Assembly (NCBI GenBank): GCA_021443065.1
Contig: JABUUR010000162.1
Span: 1 to 10,783 of the forward strand
Source of the DNA: Fibrobacter sp.
GTDB lineage: Bacteria; Fibrobacterota; Fibrobacteria; Fibrobacterales; Fibrobacteraceae
Reading direction: 5' to 3'
DNA: 10,783 nucleotides
Shown here piece after piece: positions 1-7,302 of the stretch. The notes under the pieces are model-generated. The model was not told the origin of the DNA and ran no database searches. It worked only from the letters and a program-made list of their open reading frames with translations. The position numbers were made by a program, and so were the translations under genes. The number at the start of each line of letters is the position of its first letter. Positions within the stretch are counted from its first letter, which is position 1.

Positions 1-22
1 AATTGGTTTCAATCTTTGCCAT
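1..22 (-). CDS. Start of an unidentified gene running off the left edge
   Basis: Only the first seven codons are visible (MAKIETN), beginning with ATG at 22-20. The start is supported by a good Shine-Dalgarno sequence, AAAGAGG at 37-31, eight bases upstream. The gene lies 44 bp after the stop of the GGDEF gene on the same strand, so it may be the next gene of that operon or have its own promoter in the AT-rich gap. Too little protein is present to name a family. Confidence 0.5.
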
Positions 23-66
23 TTTTTAAACCTCTTTGTTTTTTACAGACGCAAATATACCAATAA

Positions 67-1224
67 TTACCGGTTACGACGGTCCGCCTCTATGTTATTG
101 GCGTAATAAGCCCGCTTATCCTCGTACATGCGCTTGTCAATTTCGTTGATAAATTCATCTACGCTAAAACTTTCATGGTCCATCTTGCAACTGCCTATGG
201 AAACCGCCAAATGGTAAGGCGCACCAGAGGTCTTGTTGAACTTTTCAAAGAAAGCCCGAATTTCCGATTCGCAAGTTTTAACAATTCTTTGGTCGGTGGA
301 ATTCAAAAGAACAATGAATTCATCTCCGGCGTAGCGAATCACGGCCCCCATATCCCCCACCACCATACGGATAATTCCGGCAGCATCAATCAACGCCTTG
401 TCACCGACAGTATGGCCAAACTGGTCGTTAATGGACTTGAATGAATTCAAATCCAGCATAATGCCGGAAATCTCCTGCTTACGATTCTCCACAAAGTTTT
501 TCAAGAAATAGTCAAGATAATAGCGATTAAAAAGACCAGTCAAGGAATCCCTGTAAATCATTTCGTTCTGCAAACCCGCCAATACTCCGGCCACCGAAAT
601 AGCCAGGCACACCGCCGTTACGGAGACTCCATAGAACAAGGATTGAACCACCCCGCCAATAATCACGGGCGAAGCAAAAAGCCAGACCGGGAAAAATTTC
701 ATCATACCGCCCCGGGTGCGGCTGAAGTAATAAATCACGATGGAATCCAAAAGAAGCGCATAGTTGAAGAATACAAAAACAAAGAACCCGGGTTTGCGGA
801 CATACACATTGGCATCGGTCACATCGAATGCTATGGGCACAAATAAATTTATAACCAGCACGGCAACGCTGATCAATTCAACCGAGGTGACGATCAAGTA
901 CTGGACCTTGGACAGCCGGCCGTTCAAATGCCTGGAAAAAAAGTGGACCCACGCTACTGCAGAAGAAACCTGCGCAAAGAAAAGCCAGCTATTGCCCACC
1001 ACACTGACGACATGGTTCCAGAATCCCGACTTTCCATCCACGGCATACACCACAGGGTCTACCAGGCAGTTGGAAAATGCAAAAAACATCAACAGCAAAA
1101 GAGACACGTTCTCTGCATTGCGGTTACGTAGGCGCCAAATATTGCTGAAAAACAAAACACCCAGCAACAGCACGCCCAGCATATTGCATAAATTAATTGC
1201 AGACAAATCAAATGAAGATTCCAT
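67..1224 (-). CDS. Membrane-anchored GGDEF-domain protein, probable diguanylate cyclase (AGDEF variant)
   Basis: Predicted to make cyclic di-GMP from two GTP at the inner membrane. With the start used here it has 385 residues. Residues 1 to about 218 form seven or eight hydrophobic segments with short loops, and no known sensor domain is recognised. The GGDEF domain follows: DSLTGLFNR at about 226-234, the metal-binding Asp in LDLNSFKSIND near 258, and the active-site loop RYAGDEF with AGDEF at 299-303. The first Gly of GGDEF is Ala, a variant known to be active in at least one Vibrio cholerae enzyme. The RxxD product-inhibition site expected just upstream is absent, the region reading GDMGAVIR. 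ATG 1224 is preferred over the upstream ATG at 1257 because AGGTGA (1234-1229) lies four bases before it and the longer form would begin inside the NUDIX gene. It is the last complete gene of the signalling operon. Catalytic activity is inferred. Confidence 0.88.
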   Translation of the reverse strand: MESSFDLSAINLCNMLGVLLLGVLFFSNIWRLRNRNAENVSLLLLMFFAFSNCLVDPVVYAVDGKSGFWNHVVSVVGNSWLFFAQVSSAVAWVHFFSRHLNGRLSKVQYLIVTSVELISVAVLVINLFVPIAFDVTDANVYVRKPGFFVFVFFNYALLLDSIVIYYFSRTRGGMMKFFPVWLFASPVIIGGVVQSLFYGVSVTAVCLAISVAGVLAGLQNEMIYRDSLTGLFNRYYLDYFLKNFVENRKQEISGIMLDLNSFKSINDQFGHTVGDKALIDAAGIIRMVVGDMGAVIRYAGDEFIVLLNSTDQRIVKTCESEIRAFFEKFNKTSGAPYHLAVSIGSCKMDHESFSVDEFINEIDKRMYEDKRAYYANNIEADRRNR

Positions 1225-1228
1225 AAAT

Positions 1229-1765
1229 TCACCTATCATTATTTTCCAGCCAAGCATAATCCTTGGGATGATCTACAAATTTTTCAGGGTTCAGCTTATG
1301 CTTTGCAAAAAATTCCTGACGAGTCATCCAAACAAAATCATCAACCTCGCCGGGCTGAGGGACCAAGGAGTCCACCTCCTCATCCGACAAGACAATGCGA
1401 TACACGTCATAGAATTCATTGTCCAGATAGGTGCCTCCATTCAACACGCTTTCGTGGCCGGACTCGAAAAGATATTCCAGATCTCCGGAGTGTTTTACCA
1501 CCCCGAGTTCTTCACGGAGTTCCCTTAGGGCTGCGTTACGGCTGGTATCGCCAGCGGAGATATGCCCCGCACAACTTGTATCCAAAAGGCCCGGATTGTT
1601 CTCCTTTACCGCAGCCCGCAACTGGAATAAGATGCGTCCAGCCTTGTCGAACGCCCAAATATGAACTGTTCTATGCCAGAGCCCCTTCGAGTGCACCTCC
1701 GTGCGCCCTCGGGCATAGCCTGCAAAAGTTCCATCCGGATTCAAAACGTCAATCTGTTCTTCCAC
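1229..1765 (-). CDS. NUDIX hydrolase, IDI-like / YfcD-type subfamily
   Basis: A 178-residue NUDIX protein, expected to cleave a nucleoside-diphosphate-linked or similar pyrophosphate substrate in the cytoplasm. The NUDIX box is at about residues 67-89: it starts GHISAGD and ends RELREELGV, with the metal-binding REL and EE residues kept and the first conserved Glu replaced by Asp. The HRTVHIWAF segment before it and the GEVDDFVWM segment after it are typical of the group related to isopentenyl-diphosphate isomerase and E. coli YfcD. True isomerase activity is unlikely without the isomerase-specific residues, and the substrate cannot be read from sequence. I chose GTG at 1765 over ATG at 1792. 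The kinase gene upstream ends with TAG at 1776, AGAGG follows at once, and GTG lies five bases further. The ATG would lie inside the kinase gene with no ribosome site. It sits between kinase and GGDEF genes, four bases before the latter. Confidence 0.85.
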   Translation of the reverse strand: MEEQIDVLNPDGTFAGYARGRTEVHSKGLWHRTVHIWAFDKAGRILFQLRAAVKENNPGLLDTSCAGHISAGDTSRNAALRELREELGVVKHSGDLEYLFESGHESVLNGGTYLDNEFYDVYRIVLSDEEVDSLVPQPGEVDDFVWMTRQEFFAKHKLNPEKFVDHPKDYAWLENNDR

Positions 1766-1775
1766 AAAAGCCTCT

Positions 1776-3470
1776 CTAAAGCATATCGCCAAGGACGTTC
1801 ATCAAATTCTTGTACTCTCGAATAAAATTCTCGTGATGCATTTTCACATATTCAAACTTGCCATCCTTGCAGGCATATTCCATGGCCTTGGCCCGGCTGG
1901 CAACATCTATAGCCCCAATAGCCAAGGCAGCGCTTTTCAAGGAACGAACCTCAATGCGATACACTTCAAAGTCCCCGTTGTCCATCGCCGCCTGGATAGA
2001 ATTTTCTCGATTCAACCTTCTAAAGTCCATCAGCATGGTTCGGTACAGGTCATCATCGTTTTGGCAAAAATTCAAACCCACATGGACATCTACAAATTTC
2101 GTCGCAGAAAGTTTGAGCAAGTCCGAGGGGACATTGAAATCCTTGACAACGTCCAGAAAATTCACAGATTCCTTTTCAGGTTGCGCTTGTTCCGACTTTT
2201 TTTCTTTTGTGGGCTTTGAAGGTTGGGCCTTTGGTGCGGAAACGTGTTTTGATTCTACAAGATTTGAAGGGAGCAGATTATTCAAAAGAACAAGAAGGCT
2301 GTCTTCCTGAACAGGTTTTTGCAGACAATCCGCAAAACCCATCTTTTCGTAGACTTCCTTCACCACAACTTGATTGACGGACAACATCAAAACCACAGGC
2401 GTTTTAGCATTGGGTATTTCAGACAACGTCTGCATCATTTCCATGACCTCCCCAGCGGTCATTACAGAAAGTTCCTGGTCCAGCAAGATTGCATCGTAAT
2501 GCTTTCGCTTGATTTTTTCAAGAGCCTCCATGCCATCGTCTGCCGTATCAATCCTGATCCCAGAGGCGGCAAGAACATTTTTCATTATGCGTAAATTCAG
2601 AGGCAGGCCGTCTGCTATAAGGATTTCGGCATTGGGGGCGCAGAATCTTTCCTTAACCACTTCGAGGGAACGGGAATGAGTCTTTCGACGTTCAAGGAAA
2701 TCACCCATGGTAACATTGCGCTTCACCATCTGGGGTATGCGCATGGAGCATGTCGTTCCACTGCCGACTTCGCTTTTTACATCAAAGGAGCCGCCAAACA
2801 TTTCCACCAGTCTTTTGGACAAATTCAGGCACAAGTCAACCCCATCCACGTCATTACCGGCCCCAATTCGATCCGAAATATCAAATAGGCTGTCCATGGC
2901 AAACTGGGGTATGCCGCCGCCAGAATCGCGAACTTCCAAAATCAGATTCACATTTTCGGAGTCTGCGCCACCCACCCTTTCAAAAGACACCTTCAAGGAT
3001 ACCTGACCCTGCATCGTGTACTTTAGGGAATAGTACAACAGGCTCGTCAAGATATGATGAATCCGTTTTTCATCCCCGTAAAGTTCTATGGGGGTATTGG
3101 CATCAATATCGAAAATAAATTTTATGTTATTCTCTTGAGCGCGACGGAAAAACATTTCGTAGCAGTCGTTCAACACAAGAAACAGATTGTAGTTAACCGG
3201 AGCGATTTTCAATTCGCCAGATTCAATGCTGGAAAAATCCATCACGTCGTCCACAACGTTCATAAGTCCACGACTGGTGTTCTGTATTCTAGTAGCGTAG
3301 AGTTTCATCATCGGGTCGTCAACGCCCTTAAGTATCAAGGCATTGGTCGCGAGGATTTCATTGATCAAACTGTGGAATTCCCGCCCAAGGCTAAAGGACA
3401 ACTTGTACCTTTCATTTGTTACATTCTCTTTTTTTGCTGACGAGTTGTTCTTTCCAAGACTAAACTTCAT
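1776..3470 (-). CDS. Soluble degenerate hybrid histidine kinase (HisKA-HATPase-REC-HPt-like)
   Basis: A 564-residue cytoplasmic protein with no membrane segment or sensor domain. Domains in order: HisKA-like helices at about 22-88, HATPase at 133-247, receiver at 281-402, a Lys/Pro/Gln/Glu-rich linker at 403-436, and an HPt-like helical domain at 455-555. The H-box reads GREFHSLINEIL: the canonical His position is Arg30 and a His occurs at 33. The N-box Asn is Tyr147. The G1 box DSGGG (182-186) is intact, but the second and third G2 glycines are Asp212 and Cys214. The receiver keeps Asp331, Ser364 and Lys385 but has Gly288 in the acid pair. The HPt His is Arg509 (VRSLKSAA). It may be a pseudokinase or scaffold partner of the membrane kinase. 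ATG 3470 is preferred over an upstream start at 3497, because AAGGGGGTG lies just before it and its first bases overlap the stop of the preceding gene. Confidence 0.88.
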   Translation of the reverse strand: MKFSLGKNNSSAKKENVTNERYKLSFSLGREFHSLINEILATNALILKGVDDPMMKLYATRIQNTSRGLMNVVDDVMDFSSIESGELKIAPVNYNLFLVLNDCYEMFFRRAQENNIKFIFDIDANTPIELYGDEKRIHHILTSLLYYSLKYTMQGQVSLKVSFERVGGADSENVNLILEVRDSGGGIPQFAMDSLFDISDRIGAGNDVDGVDLCLNLSKRLVEMFGGSFDVKSEVGSGTTCSMRIPQMVKRNVTMGDFLERRKTHSRSLEVVKERFCAPNAEILIADGLPLNLRIMKNVLAASGIRIDTADDGMEALEKIKRKHYDAILLDQELSVMTAGEVMEMMQTLSEIPNAKTPVVLMLSVNQVVVKEVYEKMGFADCLQKPVQEDSLLVLLNNLLPSNLVESKHVSAPKAQPSKPTKEKKSEQAQPEKESVNFLDVVKDFNVPSDLLKLSATKFVDVHVGLNFCQNDDDLYRTMLMDFRRLNRENSIQAAMDNGDFEVYRIEVRSLKSAALAIGAIDVASRAKAMEYACKDGKFEYVKMHHENFIREYKNLMNVLGDML

Positions 3471-6039
3471 AGTCGAGCACCCCCTTTCCAATCGCATCCA
3501 TGGTCTCGATGTAGGTCTTCATAAAGGATCGATGCAAATCCTCGATGGCGTCAAACTTGTATTCCCTACAGGCTTTTTCCACAATCTGCGTTTTTTCGGA
3601 AAGTTTGTCTGCACCTATGGCGTTGGCGACGCTGTTTACGGAATGAAGCAAAATCAGGTAATTGTTCCAATCCTTCATTTGGAATGTCTTGTCAAAGCCG
3701 TGGCGTTTATCTTCACGGGAAAACTCCTGCAAAACCTCAAAGTAGCAGCGCACATCCCGAGAAAAATACTCCAGCCCCTTTTGAACGTCAAGCACCCCAC
3801 TGAACACCTTCAGTTTTTCCTCCGGAGTTAGAAATGTCTTAAACTCAAGTTCTTCTTCGGCAGAAGCATCTTCAGCCACCACAGGCTTTTCCATCTTAGG
3901 CTGCGCATGTGGGAACTCGATTAGATCCTCCTGGGTCAAGATCAATTCCTTTGGCAGGTACCAGGCCAGCATTCTCAGCAAATCCTTTTCGAAGTAAGGC
4001 TTTACCATATAGTCTGCAAAACCCAGTTTCAAGAACGAATCCTTGATTTCAACTGCTTCGGCAATCACCATAATCACGGGAGTTGTCTTGTTGAGGGACT
4101 CCTCCATATTTTTCATACGTTCAAAGGTTTCTACGCCGTTCATTTCGGGCATGGCGTAATCCAAGAAAATCAAATCGTAATGCCTACTTGCAACAAGGTC
4201 CAAGCATCGAAATCCACTCGCCGCCGTGTCAATTTGAACCTTGCTCTCCCTAAGCAAACCGCAAACCACCTTCAGGTTCAGGTCGATATCGTCTACCACA
4301 AGAATTCTTGCAGAAGGGGCAAACAATGTTTCCGTAGGCCTGTTGTTGGACAAGGCAAGTTTATTATACCTGGATTCAAAATCACCAATGGGTTCGTTGT
4401 TCAATACAAGTTGACGCAAGGAGAACATAAAGGTGGTTCCCTCGCCAAAGCGATTTTTTACCACAAGTTCGCTGTCGCAAGAATCCAGCATCAACTTCGA
4501 AAGGCAAAGTTCGGTGCTGGCCTCAAACCAATCCTCGACCTGCGAGCCCCGCTTTACGCTCATGCCCTTGCCCGTATCACGGATGGCAAAATTCAGCACG
4601 AAATAGTCATCTGTACTTGTCGGGATCCTACGCTCCGGGGTACCGCCAACAGAAAGGACTATGCTGCCCGTTTCAGTACGTTTAACAGAATCTGACAAAA
4701 GATTGTTGATAATCTGGCGAAGGTGCGAGGCGTTGCCCCACATGCTCGTCGGAATATCAGGATCGCAGTCAAAAATGATTTGCAGATTTTTCACCTTGGC
4801 CTTAGTAAGGGCCGCCGTGTAACACTCCGCAAGGACCTCCATAAGGCTGTATTCCTGGGATTCCGTCCTTATGGAAGCGTTATCTGCAAAAATTTCCTGG
4901 TAATCCTGGGCCAGGCTATCCAGGCTGCGCAACGACGCCTGCACCCCTTCTGAAAAAATACGGGTATTCTCGTCGCGGACAGATTTCATAACAACTGCAT
5001 TCATCCCAAGGATACCGCTAATGACCGCATGCACATCACGTTCCATTTTTACCCGAACGAAACCTTTAATTCGATTAGATCTTGAAACCCTACGGTGCTG
5101 GTAAAAACCGATGAAAATAAGGAACGTTATCATCAGGAACAAAAGAACAATCGTCACAATGTTGCGCGTTGTCGACCAGCGAATGTTCTTTGCCACGTCG
5201 GACTTGTCATACATTTTAACCAACATCCATTGATTTTGAATGGGAACCACATAGGCAATATGGTTTACACCGTACTGTATCCCTCGGACTTTTTCATTGG
5301 ATGTGTGGAGAGACTTTCGTGCAAGTTCCTCGTATTCAGTCCCCCAGTATTTATTGGAAAGCAGATTGTCGCCCACCAGCGATTCATCCACATGGTCAAT
5401 GACCTCGCCTTCCGTGTTCAAAAGCATCCACGGGCGATCGTTCTTCCACCGTTTTCGATAGGGCCTTCTAACACCCTCCATAGGCAGGTTCACCGCAACC
5501 ACGCTTTTCTTGTCCGCCAGCACCCTGCTCATGGCGATGGACCTGGATTTTTCAATAAGGTTTTCGTACGGAGTAAACTGAATATCTCCATTTGACGCAC
5601 GAACCGCATTTTTATACCAGGGGCGTTTACGCGGATCGTAATGCGAATCGCTAACCCATCCCCGACCATCTATAAACCGGTCGTTCACTATACCGTAAAC
5701 GTCCGTAAAGCCAAGTTCCTTCTCCGCAGAATATCGTTTTGTTTCAGAGACAAACAGGGATTCCACCTTTGAAATAGGCAGCCCCTCCTGCATAATCTGC
5801 TCCGTAAGCCGGCATACAACTTCCAACAGATGGCGTCCCTCTTCCAGGTTATTGTGGATTACCTCCGCATCCGCTTCAATTTCCGTCATGGCAAGGTTGT
5901 TCGCATCGTCGTACGCCTTTTCCATGGTAATCCGGAAGGACAAGAAAGACAAAAAGGCAAAACCGATGAAAATTCCAAGGACAATCCATGCATACAGAAT
6001 CCATATTCTGTTTTCATCCAAATTGTCTGTTTTTTTCAT
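3460..6039 (-). CDS. Membrane hybrid histidine kinase with dCACHE sensor, receiver and HPt; atypical kinase core
   Basis: An 859-residue sensor, first gene of the operon. Transmembrane helices at about 12-35 and 294-313 flank a periplasmic dCACHE ligand-binding domain (DPRKRPWYKNA at 135-145 is typical). Then come a HisKA-like region (325-392), HATPase (434-545), receiver (577-698), an acidic linker and HPt (748-850). The H-box is ERDVHAVISGILGMN: Arg334 replaces the phosphoacceptor His, with a His at 337. The N-box Asn is Asp450, G1 is intact (DTGKG, 488-492), and the G2 region around 506-515 (EASTELCLSK) lacks the glycines. The receiver has Asp583/Asp584, Asp627 and Lys680, with Ile659 at the usual Thr/Ser position. 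The HPt keeps His799 (LLHSVNS). It could therefore accept phosphate even if its own kinase core is weak. The start follows AAGG eight bases upstream. The ligand is unknown; dCACHE domains often bind small metabolites such as amino acids. Confidence 0.92.
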   Translation of the reverse strand: MKKTDNLDENRIWILYAWIVLGIFIGFAFLSFLSFRITMEKAYDDANNLAMTEIEADAEVIHNNLEEGRHLLEVVCRLTEQIMQEGLPISKVESLFVSETKRYSAEKELGFTDVYGIVNDRFIDGRGWVSDSHYDPRKRPWYKNAVRASNGDIQFTPYENLIEKSRSIAMSRVLADKKSVVAVNLPMEGVRRPYRKRWKNDRPWMLLNTEGEVIDHVDESLVGDNLLSNKYWGTEYEELARKSLHTSNEKVRGIQYGVNHIAYVVPIQNQWMLVKMYDKSDVAKNIRWSTTRNIVTIVLLFLMITFLIFIGFYQHRRVSRSNRIKGFVRVKMERDVHAVISGILGMNAVVMKSVRDENTRIFSEGVQASLRSLDSLAQDYQEIFADNASIRTESQEYSLMEVLAECYTAALTKAKVKNLQIIFDCDPDIPTSMWGNASHLRQIINNLLSDSVKRTETGSIVLSVGGTPERRIPTSTDDYFVLNFAIRDTGKGMSVKRGSQVEDWFEASTELCLSKLMLDSCDSELVVKNRFGEGTTFMFSLRQLVLNNEPIGDFESRYNKLALSNNRPTETLFAPSARILVVDDIDLNLKVVCGLLRESKVQIDTAASGFRCLDLVASRHYDLIFLDYAMPEMNGVETFERMKNMEESLNKTTPVIMVIAEAVEIKDSFLKLGFADYMVKPYFEKDLLRMLAWYLPKELILTQEDLIEFPHAQPKMEKPVVAEDASAEEELEFKTFLTPEEKLKVFSGVLDVQKGLEYFSRDVRCYFEVLQEFSREDKRHGFDKTFQMKDWNNYLILLHSVNSVANAIGADKLSEKTQIVEKACREYKFDAIEDLHRSFMKTYIETMDAIGKGVLDYEV

Positions 6040-6111
6040 AACAACAACCTTGTCCTACGATGACGATCCATTTAAATATAAGTTTTTGAAAAACATTTCT
6101 ATTTTCACAAC
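6040..6111. promoter_or_regulatory. Divergent promoter region between sensor-kinase operon and serine hydrolase
   Basis: These 72 bp separate two genes read in opposite directions, so both promoters, or their upstream parts, should lie here. The centre is AT-rich. Candidate -10 elements are TATATT on the minus strand (6080-6075) and TATAAG on the plus strand (6077-6082), which overlap. No convincing -35 was found at 16-18 bp for either. Two small palindromes are present, ATTTAAAT at 6070-6077 and GTTTTT-G-AAAAAC at 6082-6094. Overlapping -10 boxes could make the two directions compete. No clear Shine-Dalgarno precedes the plus-strand gene. Confidence 0.45.
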
Positions 6112-7194
6112 ATGAAATTCAACCCTGATGAAATCCAAAATATCCTTAAACAGGCCGAAAGCGAAGGTATTTTCAGCAAAGCCGTAGCAGGTTTTGTTCT
6201 TCCCGATGGCACTCGCCGGCTTGTGGCCCTGAACACCCCCGAAAACACTGTTTTCGACATAGCCTCCCTGACCAAGGTTTGCCCCACCTCCACGCTGGCC
6301 CTGAGTTACATTCTCGAGGGCAGTCTTTCTGTAGACGACAAAGTTGTAAACTACATTCCGGAATTACAAACAAACTATCTTGACGACATTCGGATCTTTC
6401 ATTTGCTGACCCACAGCCTGGATTACCGGGTCCCCATGAAAACCTTGAGAGAGTTCACGCCCGAAAAAATCCTGGATGCCCTGTTTACATACAAGTTCAA
6501 CGCACCTCCCGGCTACGCATTCAACTACGGGAACCCCGCCAGCGTGTTGCTGGGCATCGTCCTTTGCCGCCTTACGGGCAAGGACCTGCAGGAGCAGGGC
6601 AGGGAACGTTTCTTTAGGCCCCTCCAAATGGACCGCTCCGGATGGGACCCCCTGACGAGGCCCGAAAATCCAATCCCCAGGGAGCAGATTGCGCCTACGG
6701 AAATATGCAGTTTTCGCGGTAGGGAAATCCAGGGCGAGATCCACGACGAAAGCGCCTGGGTATTGCGAAAACTTTTTCCCGTAGGGAGCGCAGGCATGTT
6801 CAGCTGCGTCCCGGACCTGCTGAAATTCGTCCAGATGATGCTGAACGACGGCATCTGCAACGACGGTCCCTGCGAAGGCGGTAAATGCCCCCGACGCATA
6901 GCCCCCGCAGGCATCCTCAGGCTTGCAAGCACCAACGCCTTTGTAGACCCCGCCTACGGAAACTGCACCGGTCTAGGCTGGGAACTCGACGCACCCAAGT
7001 TCATGGGCACGAAAGTCTCCCCCAACGCCTTCGGAAAGACAGGCTTTACGGGGGCAAGCATCGTAGCCGACCCCCACAAGGGCGCCGCCGTGGTGCTGCT
7101 GTCCAATTTCACCTACCCCCATAGGGAACCTAATGCCGACCGCATCCACGCCTTCCGTGCAAAACTCTCGGACACCTTCTTTTCCATGGTTTAA
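6112..7194 (+). CDS. Serine hydrolase, class C beta-lactamase / penicillin-binding-protein-like family
   Basis: A 360-residue serine hydrolase. The three active-site motifs are present: SxxK as S52-L-T-K55, YxN as Y139-G-N141, and KTG at 309-311 followed by FTGAS. Supporting family signatures are HLLTHS (97-102), PGYAFNYGN (133-141) and GSAGMFSCVPDLLKF (225-239). There is no signal peptide or membrane segment, so the protein is probably cytoplasmic, unlike true beta-lactamases or penicillin-binding proteins. An esterase, peptidase or amidase role is more likely than drug resistance, but the substrate is unknown. Residues 246-260 hold three evenly spaced cysteines (C249, C254, C259) in a Gly-rich loop unusual for this fold. 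It is a single-gene unit, divergent from the kinase operon and convergent with the dksA-like gene. The ATG has no visible Shine-Dalgarno sequence. Confidence 0.88.
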   Translation: MKFNPDEIQNILKQAESEGIFSKAVAGFVLPDGTRRLVALNTPENTVFDIASLTKVCPTSTLALSYILEGSLSVDDKVVNYIPELQTNYLDDIRIFHLLTHSLDYRVPMKTLREFTPEKILDALFTYKFNAPPGYAFNYGNPASVLLGIVLCRLTGKDLQEQGRERFFRPLQMDRSGWDPLTRPENPIPREQIAPTEICSFRGREIQGEIHDESAWVLRKLFPVGSAGMFSCVPDLLKFVQMMLNDGICNDGPCEGGKCPRRIAPAGILRLASTNAFVDPAYGNCTGLGWELDAPKFMGTKVSPNAFGKTGFTGASIVADPHKGAAVVLLSNFTYPHREPNADRIHAFRAKLSDTFFSMV

Positions 7195-7226
7195 AACGCA
7201 CACCTCCCCAAAAAGCCGACAACATA

Positions 7227-7254
7227 AAAAGACCGCGAAAATCCGCGGCCTTTT
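7227..7254. terminator. Bidirectional Rho-independent terminator
   Basis: CCGCG (7233-7237) pairs with CGCGG (7244-7248) around a six-base loop. After one A/C mismatch the stem is extended by a G-C and four A-T pairs. It is flanked by an A-run on the left and a T-run on the right, so it gives a T-tract in both directions. It lies between two convergent genes, 32 bp after the serine hydrolase stop, and suits both of them. Confidence 0.8.
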
Positions 7255-7274
7255 AACTTTGCAGCAAACATGGC

Positions 7275-7299
7275 AGGCGTTTTTCAGCCGGCAACGCCT
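7275..7299. other. Second inverted repeat just after the dksA-like stop
   Basis: AGGCGT (7275-7280) and ACGCCT (7294-7299) form a perfect six-base stem with a 13-base loop, four bases beyond the stop of the dksA-like gene on the minus strand. There is no T-run directly after it in the minus direction. It is more likely an RNA 3'-end stabilising hairpin or an accessory to the neighbouring terminator than a terminator by itself. Confidence 0.4.
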
Positions 7300-7302
7300 A
7301 CG

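Noticed and set aside
1225..1257. ATG at 1257 as the GGDEF start
   Set aside because: It would begin inside the NUDIX gene; ATG 1224 follows AGGTGA at four bases.
764..1528. Long plus-strand open frame (254 codons) opposite the GGDEF and NUDIX genes
   Set aside because: It spans the junction of two well-supported minus-strand genes, has no recognisable domain, and is low-complexity and basic as expected for an antisense shadow.
1766..1792. ATG at 1792 as the NUDIX start
   Set aside because: It lies within the preceding gene without a ribosome site, while GTG 1765 has AGAGG at the right distance and gives a normal NUDIX N-terminus.
3460..3497. Possibility that the two kinases are one gene broken by a frameshift
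   Set aside because: The downstream gene has its own ATG at 3470 with a strong Shine-Dalgarno, and both have complete, parallel domain sets, so they are two genes with an 11-nt overlap.
4180..4695. Plus-strand open frame opposite the membrane kinase
   Set aside because: It lies wholly inside a gene with clear HATPase and receiver motifs on the other strand and shows no family features.
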